From positions 102,781,285 to 102,845,284 of the forward strand of contig NC_134827.1 in NCBI RefSeq assembly GCF_004210375.1: a stretch of 64,000 nt of DNA, read 5' to 3'. Positions 37,710-48,795 of the stretch are shown piece by piece. Both the position numbers and the translations under genes were made by a program. Each line of letters opens with the position of its first letter. Positions within the stretch are counted from its first letter, which is position 1. Below the pieces are notes generated by a model. It was not told where the DNA came from. It did not search any database and was given only the letters and a program-made list of their open reading frames with translations. Origin of the DNA: Tachypleus tridentatus. Taxonomy: Eukaryota > Arthropoda > Merostomata > Xiphosura > Limulidae.

Positions 37710-39492
37710 CTATCTTAATAATGTCAGTGAATTTTACCTGCTCTTCTGTCCAACTGTTTAACAAGGCATTAGAATTTTTGAGGGTAGGAGTTTTCCCATT
37801 TACCCCTGAAGATTGTGACTTAGGACACAGCTGACTAATCCTACAGTGTTAGTTTTCTCTCAATAATAATTGGCATATTTAACTGATAAAGTGCTTGTGT
37901 CTTTAAATTAGAAGTCTATAAATGAGTGAGCAAAATCTCCTATGTACACCATTGAACAGTTACCATAAAAAAATTTAAAATAATAAATACAGCCAACTCT
38001 GGGTAATGAAAACCAAAATTGAAAATGTGCTCTTTCTCAGGATATCTTTCATCTCTTTCTTTTTTCAGAAAAATTACTGAAACAATATAGCTTCTGTACA
38101 TTGTCAGATAATTTCCAGTTACCATACAAAGAATTATGGTAACTGAGATAACAAACTATGGTTTATTAATGTTAAGGTATGCACATAAACACACAAACAT
38201 TGTGGATCATCTTCATTGTAAGATTATTTTATCTCTCTTTTTCTCAGTGATTAAAACAAAATCTACAACCTCTAAGTTCCTAGGTCATTAGCTGAATACA
38301 CTGTAGTGAGCATAATTTCTCTAACACTTTGTTGACTGGAACATCAGAGCTCCCTAATTTGTCTGATTTGATTAGTACCACAACCTATCAGAATTCAGCT
38401 GAAGTGAAATCAATCATTGACAAATAATTAAGTGTCGATTGATAACTGTGTCAATATAAGATCAGGAAATTTGGGTCATAAGAAGATTAGTAAATCTGTG
38501 TAACTCACAAGGGGATGAAATGACTCCCCCTTTGTAACATTTTTTGTAACAATGTCAAGAGATGTTACAAGGTGATTACATACTGGTGTTATTATTTTCA
38601 GTTAACTTTTCTTGATTGTCAAGTGGTTTAGTAGAATAGTTTCTTGTTTATTAGTAGGATTTATTTTTGATAAATTTGAGCTATTTTTGTCACCCTCACC
38701 TCCATTCTGTTTACAGTGACCATGTGTTTTTTATCTGCAGGTAAGAGCATCATTATAACTTTATACTTTCTATTTGTTATTCTATAGTAAGATTCTGTTT
38801 AGCTATTATTTTGGCTTTTCAGACACCATTTTTTTATCTCAAACTTTAAAGCTTTAATTTAACCTGTTATTTGATTTGTAACATCTTTCGTTACACTGAC
38901 GATGCTTTCACCAAACGCGTTTGTCCTTTTAGTCACTGGGATGCTATAATGTGATGGTTAATCTCACTATACATTGGTAAAAAGTGGCCAAAGAGTTATA
39001 GGTGTGTAGTGTTAGGTTGCCATCTTTCTATTTCATCATTTCAAATTTAGAAACAGCTAATACAGGTAACTCTTAATTAGTTTTACAAAATATTCAACGA
39101 AGCTAATGGTATTTATTGTTGATGTAGCCTTGTTTTAAATATTTCTGAAAAAAATGTATCTTAAACATTGTACAATTAGGGCCATCTATGTTTATCATAA
39201 TTTTATAAGGATTGCACTCAGAAATAGCTGAGCCTGATGAGGGTTACTGCAACATACCTGAAAGATTGTTGTTGTTTTTCATATAAATTCACAGATAAAA
39301 CTGCTAAAATCACTCATACTTTATACAAACGTTTGTTTTTTTAAAACATTAAATTAACTTTAACAAATTTGGCTTTTATATTAATCCAGAAAAAATTAAA
39401 GCAAGAAGCTGGTAACCAGGAAACAGTAAAAAGTACTCTTTTTATGTACAGTTTCATTTTCACACCAGATTACAACATGTTTTCTTTTATAG
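37710..39492 (+). other. Intron 3' part before the GAIN exon at 39493
   Basis: AT-rich sequence with one decayed SINE (about 38909-39098). No exon recognised. Confidence 0.6.
38909..39098 (+). mobile_element. Decayed SINE, 5'-truncated
   Basis: ACCAAACGCG, CTATAATGTGATGGTTAATC, TCACTATACATTGGTAAAAAG and AGAAACAGCTAATACAGGTA match the family body in order, with more changes than the other copies. The tRNA-like head is absent. Confidence 0.65.
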
Positions 39493-39737
39493 CTGTGCTC
39501 TGTAGCTGTGCATGTTATGGAACTGACAAAGAATGTTGCCGATGCCCTTTAAGACAAGTGCCAGTTGGTGAAAGAGAAATGCATCTTCATACTAACGAGA
39601 TAGGAATGTGGATAAAGAAGGTCGATCAGAGTTCATATGAAAGGTCATCTTTGGGACTTAATGAAAACAACCAGATCATCTTACCTGCCAAAACAAATAT
39701 AAATTTTTCATCTGTACAAAACGTCATTCTTATAAAA
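39493..39737 (+). CDS. Polycystin-1-like: GAIN-domain exon 3, Cys-rich start
   Basis: After acceptor TCTTTTATAG the exon reads VLCSCACYGTDKECCRC, a patch with six Cys, then PVGEREMHLHTNEIGMWIKK. The second part resembles the polycystin segment with G-E-x-x-x-x-L-x-T-x-x-I that follows the GAIN helices. It ends SSVQNVILIK at donor AAAA|GTAAGA (39738), phase 0. The first two bases need one base from an upstream exon, which does not fit the donor at 27911, so an exon is missing between them. The Cys patch is unusual, and a downstream acceptor cannot be ruled out. Confidence 0.75.
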
Positions 39738-40478
39738 GTAAGATTTCTGATAAATCTTCAATATGAAGTTGTTTTATTGTATGTTAAATTTAAAAATGTA
39801 ACAGTATTTTTTTCTCTGAATTATCATTCACCTTAGTGAATGTGACAAATCATGTTGAGTATACAAATTCTTTAGTTACACCAGTGGCCTTATTTATATA
39901 TATAGTTAATATTAAAACCAAGTTTACTGTGAAACAGTGTGTTTTCAGTTTCCAAATTTATTTTTAAAATCCTGCTAAAATGAAAAAAAACGTTTGATAA
40001 GACAACACTTTGCCACTGTTAATGTTGTGTCATCGGGTATCTTATACAACTGAAAACAACATGTTAAATACTCCCAATGATGACATCACAAACATAATCT
40101 TGACCTTAGCATAATTATAAACCTACTCTTTGCATTTTGTTTATTACAGTTTTGTATTTCTGACTAGAAGAGCTTCCTTTGTTAACAAATAATCTCACTT
40201 TCACAACATTATTCTGTATCTTTAAGATGTTGGTAGACATGTTATAGAGCACATCCATGTTCCACTATTATAATAGTTAAATTTCTACCAGCCCCCTCTG
40301 TACAGAGATTATTACCATTTTTTACATTCTACACTGCAAACTACATTTTTTGTCAAATGTGATTGGTTTGATTCCATTCACGTTTTATTTTTCATTTAAA
40401 ACTAACTTATGAATTATATTGTAGGTAATCAATTCCAACAGGGTATTGATTATTGTTTGTTTTCTTTTCATTTTACAG
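39738..40478 (+). other. Intron between GAIN exons
   Basis: A 741-bp AT-rich intron; nothing else recognised. Confidence 0.65.
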
Positions 40479-40635
40479 TTCTTTCACTCCAAGTTAAACC
40501 CTTTCTTGTGTCATGAGTCTTCTAGATATATCAACACTCATACTGTTTTATTTAGTCTTCAGGACGAGTCAAAGAAAGAAGTTCCTTTGATTTCAGAAGA
40601 AGTGACAAACTTAGAAACTTTTATAAAACGAAAAG
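40479..40635 (+). CDS. Polycystin-1-like: GAIN-domain exon 4
   Basis: The exon reads FFHSKLNPFLCHESSRYINT, then HTVLFSLQDESKKEVPLISE and ends FIKRK. The N-P-F followed by strands and a polar turn before a Val-Pro-Leu stretch is characteristic of the beta-rich part of GAIN in polycystins. The acceptor is CATTTTACAG at 40478 and the donor AAAAG|GTAAGA at 40636. An alternative acceptor (TTCAG at 40562) is also in frame and would skip 28 residues; I prefer the longer exon because it keeps NPF. The final base G is completed by AT at 45085 to give Asp. Confidence 0.75.
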
Positions 40636-40942
40636 GTAAGACATTCATAAAAGACATACATACATAAATCATAAGGACAGAAAGAACTGATTGTCAAATT
40701 CATATTTCAATTGTATAATTTTATAATATCTTGTTAGGACTAATGATAATTTCAAACACCTCATTTTGTATTATTCCTATACAATAGAAGAAGAATATTT
40801 TAATTGTATGACTCTGCTAACAAGACATTTCCCTCAATACATTGAGTATATTGGGACAATCAAAATAAAGAACCTAAACCTATCAAATAATACCATTTGA
40901 AATAAAATGAAGTCAGATATTTCTTGTTCAATAAATTTTGGT

Positions 40943-41211
40943 CAGGCATGGCCAGATGGTTAAGGTACTCAACTCATAATCCAAGGGTCCCAGGTTTGAA
41001 TCCCCATCCCACCAAACATGCCTGCCCTTTCAGCTGTGGGGCTTTATAATGTGACAGTGAATCCCACTATTTGTTGGTAAAAGAGTAGCCCAAGAGTTCA
41101 TGGTGGGTGGTGATAACTAGCTGCCTTCCCTTTAGTCTTACACTGCTAAATTATGAACGGCTAGCACAGATGTCCCTCGTGTAGCATTGTGCAAAATTCA
41201 AAGCAAACAAA
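40943..41211 (+). mobile_element. tRNA-derived SINE, most complete copy
   Basis: The head has TGGCCAGATGG (40949-40959, A box) and GGTTTGAATCC (40993-41003, B box), the split pol III promoter of a tRNA-derived SINE. The shared body follows, from ACCAAACATGCCTGCCC to ACTGCTAAATTATGAACGGC, and an AAACAAAC-rich 3' end. It is the best reference copy in the window. The family looks like the one I associate with horseshoe crab genomes; that link is from memory. Confidence 0.88.
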
Positions 41212-41617
41212 AAATAATAAGTCTTCACTTTTCAGTAGCTGTACTTTTTTATTATTTTATTTTTATCTGTCTAATTATCATCGTGAACATGATATTCACA
41301 ATGTATGAAAAAGCATAACTCTAAAGTAGGTTGAAACTGTTATACATTAAATTATATTTTTAATCTCAAAATAGCAATATTGCTTGTGCTTTTCAATTAA
41401 AATTTTATTCAAGTATGAAAACCTGTGGTGGAGGAATAAAGGTCATTTTAACAGTTGTATAATTTACAGTCAGTATTCTTAAGATGGCTGATGTGAGTAC
41501 TAAAGCCGTCTTGAGAACACATGTTTACTTCAGGTGGGTTTCTTGGCGTCACAAATTTACAGTCTGGATGAGATTACTCATGAAAACAGTGTAATATCTA
41601 GCTGAACTTAGAAGTTA

Positions 41618-42375
41618 GAAGAAAATAATGAAGTGATAGAGCAGTGTGAAAATAATGAAGTGATAGAGAAAGTGTGAAAATAATGAAGTGATAGAGCAGT
41701 GTGAAAATAATGAAGTGATAGAGCAGTGTGAAAATAATGAAGTGATAGAGCAGCATGAAAATAATGAAGTGATAGACAGCATGAAAATAATGAAGGATAG
41801 AGCAGTATGAAAATAATGAAGTGATAGAGCAGTATGAAAATGAAGATAAATGATAGAGCAGTATGAAAACGATGAAGTGATAGAAACAGCATGAAAATAA
41901 TGAAGCTGATAGAGCAGTATGAAAACGATGAAGTGATAGACAGCATGAAAACGATTGAAGTGATAGAGCAGCATGAAAATAATGAAGTGATAGAGCAGCA
42001 TGAAAACAATGAAGTGATAGAGCAGTATGAAAACGATGAAGTGATAGAGCAGTATGAAAATAATGAAGTGATAGAGCAGTATGAAAATGATGAAGTGATA
42101 GAGCAGTATGAGTATGAAAATAATGAAGTGATAGAGCAGTATGAAAATGATGAAGTGATAGAGCAGTATGAAAATGATGAAGTGATAGAGCAGTATGAAA
42201 ATGATGAAGTGATAGATTAAAAGTATAGAAAATGATGAAGTGATAGAGCAGTATGAAAATAATGAAGTGATAGAGCAGTATGAAAATAATGAAGTGATAG
42301 AGCAGTATGAAAATAATGAAGTGATAGAGCAGTATGAAAATAATGAAGTGATAGAGCAGTATGAAAATGATGGGT
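41618..42375. repeat. 27-bp minisatellite, about 28 copies
   Basis: The unit contains GAAGTGATAGAGCAG then TATGAAAA. A period of 27 is divisible by three, so one + frame stays open over a stretch (41891-42220) encoding repeats of YENDEVIEQ, and the minus strand also gives open frames. Length slips in the first half break the frame repeatedly, and there are no good splice borders. It lies between the exons at 40479-40635 and 45085-45239, so it is intronic. Confidence 0.93.
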
Positions 42376-43146
42376 GAGAAAGCTATCTTCTAGATTTAAT
42401 GATAATATAATTTACCCTAGAGTTATGGTTTCTTTATAAACTGCTGCTAGTTATTGATGCTTATAAAGCTGATACTCCGTTTGAAGCAATGTCATCTCAG
42501 TAAAATTGGTTGACGGCATTGTTTTAGTTTTTGAGTTATCATGTAATGAAAAAGAAGAAGGAAAAAGAACAAGAAATTCAAATCTTTTTTTCACTATTAT
42601 GTTTACAAATATTATCAGAACTTATGACTCAGTCATCATACAGATATTGTTATAAAAGGGAACATGGCATAGTATAATAAATTATTGAGGGGATATTGAA
42701 AATACCATTTTGATGAACAATCTGAGACATTCCAACATAGTCAGTGCTGCCACCTGTCGGATACCCACAGTCCTTACTTCATTCATGCACAGATTTTGTG
42801 CTGAAGTTTTCCGTCTGTTGAGACTAAAAGTTCCAACAACAAACCTGAGCAGTAAAACAAGGTTTTCACTGGAAATGAGTTAGGAGAGAACTGAATAAAT
42901 AAAGTGTGCCTAGATTTTAAATATCACCTTGTCTTCTTTGTCCAGCAGATGGCATCACCTTTGTGACCTAAGTACCCTGACAGCCACCAATGGAATATCT
43001 ATTGATAGCCAAACTGTGGTTATCAAAGGATATTCCAGTTGTAACTAGTTTAACCCAGGCTCAAGATACACACTTAAATATTCTTAAAGGTAGAAAAGAT
43101 TATCTTAAAAACAAAAAAAGGAATAAATGGCTTGGAACAAGATAAT
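42376..43146 (+). other. Intron segment between the 27-bp and 34-bp arrays
   Basis: Unique-looking intron. The stretch 42720-43060 has more even base composition (CTGCCACCTGTCGGATACCC, CCAGCAGATGGCATCACC) and may be an old repeat of unknown family. No exon seen. Confidence 0.5.
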
Positions 43147-44710
43147 GTTTTACACCCAGGACAACATAGTGCTGCCATTACTGTTACACCCTGGACAACA
43201 TAGTGCTGCCATGACTGTTACATCCTGGACAACATAGTGCTGCCATGACTGTTACACCCTGGACAACATATTGCTGCCGTGACTGTTACACCCTGGACAA
43301 CATAGTGCTGCCATGACTGTTACACCCTGGACAACATAGTGCTGCCATGACTGTTACACTCTGGACAACATAGTGCTACCATGACTGTTACACCCTGGAC
43401 AACATATTGCTGCCGTGACTGTTACACCCTGGACAACATAGTGCTGCCATGACTGTTACACTCTGGACAACATAGTGCTACCATGACTGTTACACCCTGG
43501 ACAACATATTGCTGCCGTGACTGTTACACCCTGGACAACATAGTGCTGCCATGACTGTTACACCCTGGACAACATAGTGCTACCATGACTGTTACACCCT
43601 GGACAACATATTGCTGCCATGACTATTGCACCCAGGACAACATAGTGCTGCCATGACTGTTACACCCTGGACAACATAGTGCTGCCATGAGTGTTACACC
43701 CTGGACAACATAGTGCTACCGTGACTGTTACACCCTGGACAACATAGTGCTACCATGACTGTTACACCCTGGACAACATAGTGCTGCCGTGACTGTTACA
43801 CCCAGGACAACATAGTGCTGCCATGACTGTTACACCCTGGACAACATATTGCTGCCGTGACTGTTACACCCTGGACAACATAGTGCTGCCGTGACTGTTA
43901 CACCCTGGACAACATATTGCTGCCGTGACTGTTACACCCTGGACAACATAGTGCTGCCATGACTGTTATACCCTGGACAACATAGTGCTGCCATGACTGT
44001 TACACCCTGGACAACATAGTGCTACCGTGACTGTTACACCCTGGACAACATATTGCTGCCGTGACTGTTACACCCTGGACAACATATTGCTGCCATGACT
44101 GTTACACCCTGGACAACATAGTGCTACCATGACTGTTACACCCTGGACAACATATTGCTGCCATGACTATTACACCCTGGACAACATAGTGCTGCCATGA
44201 CTGTTACACCCTGGACAACATAGTGCTGCCATGACTGTTACACCCTGGACAACATAGTGCTGCCATGACTGTTACACCCTGGACAACATAGTGCCATGAT
44301 TGTTACACCCTGGACAACATAGTGCTGCCGTGACTGTTACACCCTGGACAACATAGTGCTGCCATGACTATTACACCCTGGACAACATAGTGCTGCCATG
44401 ACTATTACACCCTGGACAACATATTGCTGTCATGACTATTGCACCCAGGACAACATAGTGCTGCCATGACTGTTACACTCTGGACAACATAGTGCTACCA
44501 TGACTGTTACACCCTGGACAACATAGTGCTGCCATGACTGTTACATCCTGGACAACATAGTGCTGCCATGACTGTTACACCCTGGACAACATAGTGCTTC
44601 CATGACTGTTACACCCTGGACAACATAGTGCTGCCATGACTATTGCACCCTGGACAACATAGTGCTGCCATGACTATTGCACCCTGGACAATGTATTGCT
44701 GACATGACTT
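43147..44710. repeat. 34-bp minisatellite, about 45 copies
   Basis: The unit contains TTACACCCTGGACAACATAG then TGCTGCCATGACTG. Common variants are CATATTGC for CATAGTGC and CCGTGAC for CCATGAC. These alternate in short blocks, so groups of two or three units were copied together. The array lies in the same intron as the 27-bp array, about 0.4 kb before the next exon. Confidence 0.95.
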
Positions 44711-45084
44711 CAGAAATAATAACTTACAGAGGTAAATGGTACACTCACATATCATAAAGTTGTTACGTCACAAACAAACAACATGGTAACATATAAAGTT
44801 AATATCCAGTCATAAAATCCACTGAAAATACTAATGCATATAATAGATCTGAATTTCTTTGAACTGTATTAAAAATCAGTTTTTTGTGAAAATAATAAAT
44901 GTATTTTTGTGTTATGACTGTCACACCACATGGGATGTTGATAGTGTACTTTAATTTTTCATTTGTAGTTATTAAGTGAATGATACAGAATTGTTTGATT
45001 AGGTTTGTAAATAAATTATACATTCAGTACCATACAACCTTCTGTCAGTGTAAAAATATGATAATAGGAATGTTTTCCTTATAG

Positions 45085-45239
45085 ATAGAGCAGCACAACG
45101 TGTGAAAGGAATAGCACTGATACAGAATACTTCTAGCTTGACAGATGATGATATTACACTTCATAAATTTGTTATAACCCAAGAGTATGTGTCCCTTCAA
45201 ATAGTAATTCACCCTAAAAAGAAAAATGAACAATTTATC
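45085..45239 (+). CDS. Polycystin-1-like: GAIN-domain exon 5
   Basis: The exon reads DRAAQRVKGIALIQNTSSLT, then LHKFVITQEYVSLQIVIHPK, ending NEQFI. The pattern of a strand with L-x-x-F, a linker and the strand L-Q-I-V-I-x-P matches the part of polycystin GAIN just before the GPS exon. The acceptor is CCTTATAG at 45084 and the donor ATC|GTAAGT at 45240. The phase fits both the exon at 40479-40635 and the exon at 45894. A frame of 75 codons just downstream (45394-45621) has no domain features and is left out. Confidence 0.8.
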
Positions 45240-45893
45240 GTAAGTATAATGCACACTTATTATGAACAAAAACTTATTGTTCCTTCTCGGACAATAAATA
45301 CTTGGAGAATAATGAAATGATTTAACTTCATGTAGTATTTTTTGTTTCAGAAACATTTCTTAACGAATGTAACAGGTTCTTTTATTCTACACTATGAATG
45401 ATCAAAACGTTTATACCAGGATTCTTAAAACAGAGTGGTATTTATCAGAATTTTGCAAGTTGAACAGAATAATCGCAGATCAAAAATACCACTTCAGACT
45501 GTTAGTAATAACACGACTAAATCTCCAAGTCAACAGTACAGGAATTATTACATATATATGTTACAGATTTGTTTTCAATTTCACCAAAGGTAAAATTGAC
45601 ATGAGAATCTATGATGTATAGCCCTTATGTTTTCTTTGTTCTATTCGTTTCAGTGATTTTGATAAGTAAAAACATTAGAACTAGACTGTATTAAAAAATG
45701 CAGATAAAACTGATTCTTATGTATTAGATAGATAATGCTGTTGGATTGAAGGAGGTACTTAAGATATACTTTATTCATTTCCACCCCAGTGATAACTTTT
45801 TATCAATATCACATTATGCAAAAGCTGGTACATGGGATTACGTTGAAGTATAGCTAATCACTAATTTATAAAAGGTAATTTATATTATTGTAG

Positions 45894-46232
45894 GTTGTGA
45901 TTAAGTTTCAGTCTCAACCTGTTATAACAGACTTTTCAAATGCTTCACTCATTGTACCTTTCACCAATGCTCGGAAAACTACACAGTATGTACTGACCGT
46001 ACCTGAAAGTATGCTACATACCGGTATTGGAATCTACTATTTAGGGGTTTTGCCATATGTTGATATCGTTGTAGAACAGCTTGATCTGCAACACAGCTGG
46101 TTGCAGCAAGCACCAATATGGGAGGACAGTAGTTATGAGAAGCTGTCACAAGAGTATACCTTATCTCTGTTTCTCTCTCGCTGTTTATTCTGGAATGAAC
46201 AACAAGATGAGTGGTCACAATTAGGCTGCCAG
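45894..46232 (+). CDS. Polycystin-1-like: GAIN C-terminal part and first half of GPS
   Basis: This 113-codon exon reads VVIKFQSQPVITDF at the start, where polycystins have R-P-x-x-x-D-F, then a run of strands. It ends in the first half of the GPS motif: CLFWNEQQDEWSQLGC, with the conserved C-x2-W spacing, second Trp and Cys. The acceptor is TATTGTAG at 45893 and the donor GCCAG|GTATGA at 46233; both ends are phase 0. The GPS is where GAIN domains cut themselves to give an extracellular fragment that stays attached to the membrane part. Confidence 0.9.
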
Positions 46233-48564
46233 GTATGACTAATAGCATTATTTCTAAAAGTTATTAATATATTGTTAAATATAATTATATATGTATTTAT
46301 TGGTTATGTTGTATTTCAGTTTCTTTGGTGTAATGATATTTTCTGTATCACTTTACTACAAATTAATGTCTGGATGTTTTTCCCAACACTTTATTGAAGT
46401 GTCTTTAACAAACCTTTCTTGGAACTGTAATAAAAGCATATACAGGTAATATTTTCTTTCTAGATAAATTTTTCCCATACCATAAAGTTTTATCTTGTAT
46501 AGATGTTAGTTCAACATAGATGTATTCCTAGTAATTAATACTGTAATTTTACAACTTACAGCAGCATATGTTTATTATTTGTGTTAACAAAACCTCACTA
46601 GAAAGAGATATTTCAACAGAAATTAAAACTGTTTTGGAAACAACTTTTAATGTTTGGACTCTCTGTGTATCTTTTCAATAACTAATACTATATACCTTAC
46701 TAATTTTAATATGTACAAGAATAATCTCTTTTACTTTAGCTGCAAAGATTTTTTTTTCTTGTAGAAATCTAATTTCTCAAGGTATCAGGATTACACATAG
46801 ATTTTAAAGTATATTTTCCAGAATGCAGTTTTAAATGGGAATTTCTTCACTCAATCGGTCAGTCATACCAGTTCAACACTGTGTTCTGTTCTGACTGGTC
46901 TTTTTCACACTTTATTATCCTGTACCTCTTCCTGTAGATCACTTTGTATTCTTCTCTTTCTGGCCTTCTATTCCCATTAATTTACCATCTATTGAATCTT
47001 CATTCCAATGTGTCAGTTCACAAAGTCGCCTTGTCCAGTGATTCTTTGTACCTACTTCTTTGTCTCCCTGAAATGTTTTCCTGAAAACTACGTCAAGTAT
47101 CTACTGTCTGAATATCACTCTCTGTTCATACTGTTTTGTCCATGTCCAGTTTTCTGCTCAGTGTGCACCACACGTGTGTGGCTGTATTCATGACCTCCAG
47201 AACAGAAATATCACATGATAAATGTGTAGAGATTGAAGTTGTGGCTGGTGGAAGTTACAACAAATTGAAGCAAAATTTTATATCTCAGTAGAGGTGTGTG
47301 GGCATTCTGAAGAGGTTACTTCAGATGAGAATTTTTAGTGACAGAAATTAGTAAGTGGAAAGTCTAAACAGTTCAAAAGTTTAGTAATTTTGTGAGTGCT
47401 CATTCAGTGATGCTTGACAGTTCAATGACCTTGCCAAAGGTAGAGGTTTGGGTGTACATCCAAGACATTAGGATACATATAAGCACAAAGTGGCCTCACT
47501 AGATGAGTAGCTGCTCTAAAACTCTTGCTTGAGAGTGATAACCAAACCAAAAGGTTGAAATGCACATCAGTCTTAGAATGATGGAACAATTACAGCTGTG
47601 TAATGTACTTTAAATTTTAATATTTAGTAACAATTAGTGAGTTTGTTCAATGACTGAGGCAGAATATTATCACAGTGAATACGAGCGTGGAGTTGGGTAA
47701 CAGTGATTTTCTATTTAGCTCTTACAAACTTACTAGTATTAATATCAGAACTTTATGAAGATTAAATCGTGTTATATTCATTATTCTACAGCTATTGTTT
47801 CACCACACATCCTGCAAGCTTTGGATCGCTGTTTTATGGAAGATAAATCCCTGCCCAAATGGTCGTATTCCTGAAGGAATGATGGATACAGATGTATTCA
47901 CTGTCATACAATTTTCTCTCTGCATTGAACAAACTCTTTGATTGTTACTAAATAATTAAAATTTGGAATAAATTGTAAAGAGTGCCCTCCTCCTATGTCT
48001 CAACCAAAGAGGTTGGAGGTCAACAGCATGCTAACACTGACGGGTACAAATACATTCTGTTATTTCCTCAGACGTAAGACCACTTGGGAAAGGATTTAAC
48101 ATCAAACAAAATGATCATGCAAAGCTTGAAGCATGTGTAGTTAAACAGTGTTTGTAGAATAATGAACCTAATGGAACGTTCACTGACGTAGTTTAATCGT
48201 TATAATGTTCGAATCAAATTGACTTGGCTGAACAATAGAAAGTAATACAGGTTATTTGTAAGAATATTTTATAATCATATGGTTCAATATAAGAACAAGA
48301 GGTTCTAATTAGTGTGTTGTTTTAAAGTGTATATAAAGTAATTACTTTTGTTTCTGTGTTTTCTTTAATAATATAGTGTATTAACAATGAATTTACTATT
48401 TAGTTTCAGTTAATCAGCACTTGTGACTTTTGTATATGTATCACCCGTGCATTTCTATAGTTATTTACAATACCTATATAAGTATTATTCTTTGTAACAA
48501 CCAGCTTAAAATAACACTGAAGTGTTTGCATGTAGCACTGTAGTTGCTTTACTTTGTTGACTAG
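46233..48564 (+). other. Intron inside the GPS motif
   Basis: A 2.3-kb intron dividing the GPS. The block 46830-47180 is richer in C and T and looks like an old repeat; no family is recognised. No coding exon seen. Confidence 0.65.
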
Positions 48565-48795
48565 GTTGGACCACGGACTACCGAAACAAATATCCATTGT
48601 ATGTGCTCTCATCTTTCTGTCTTTGCAGCAAGTTTTTTGGTTACTCCAAATACTATTCAACTTCGAACTCTTCCCAAGTTTTTAAAAAACATGACAAGTA
48701 ACATGATTATCATCTGCTCTGTCTGTACTGTGTGGGGAATTTACATTTTATTTATCATTTGGGCTAGAAGAAAAGATAGAAATGATGTTCTGAAG
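48565..48795 (+). CDS. Polycystin-1-like: second half of GPS and TM1
   Basis: The exon starts VGPRTTETNIHCMCSHLSVF, the second half of the GPS with C-x-C-x-H-L-S. The HL|S step is the family cleavage site, and Ser at that position is allowed. FAASFLVTPN follows, the stalk after the cut. TM1 is about NMIIICSVCTVWGIYILFII, then the basic WARRKDRNDVLK on the cytosolic side. The acceptor is TTGACTAG at 48564 and the donor CTGAAG|GTGAGG at 48796. It is 77 codons long and phase 0 at both ends. With the previous exon it forms a complete GPS. Confidence 0.93.

Noticed and set aside
40943-41015. tRNA gene
   Set aside because: A and B boxes are present, but the arms do not form a clean cloverleaf, and the same body follows at several sites. 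It is a SINE head.
41608-42009. Minus-strand frames rich in Phe, Ser and Cys
   Set aside because: Shadows of the 27-bp repeat.
45394-45621. Frame of 75 codons between GAIN and GPS exons
   Set aside because: The exon at 45085 joins the exon at 45894 in phase and in domain sense, leaving no place for it.
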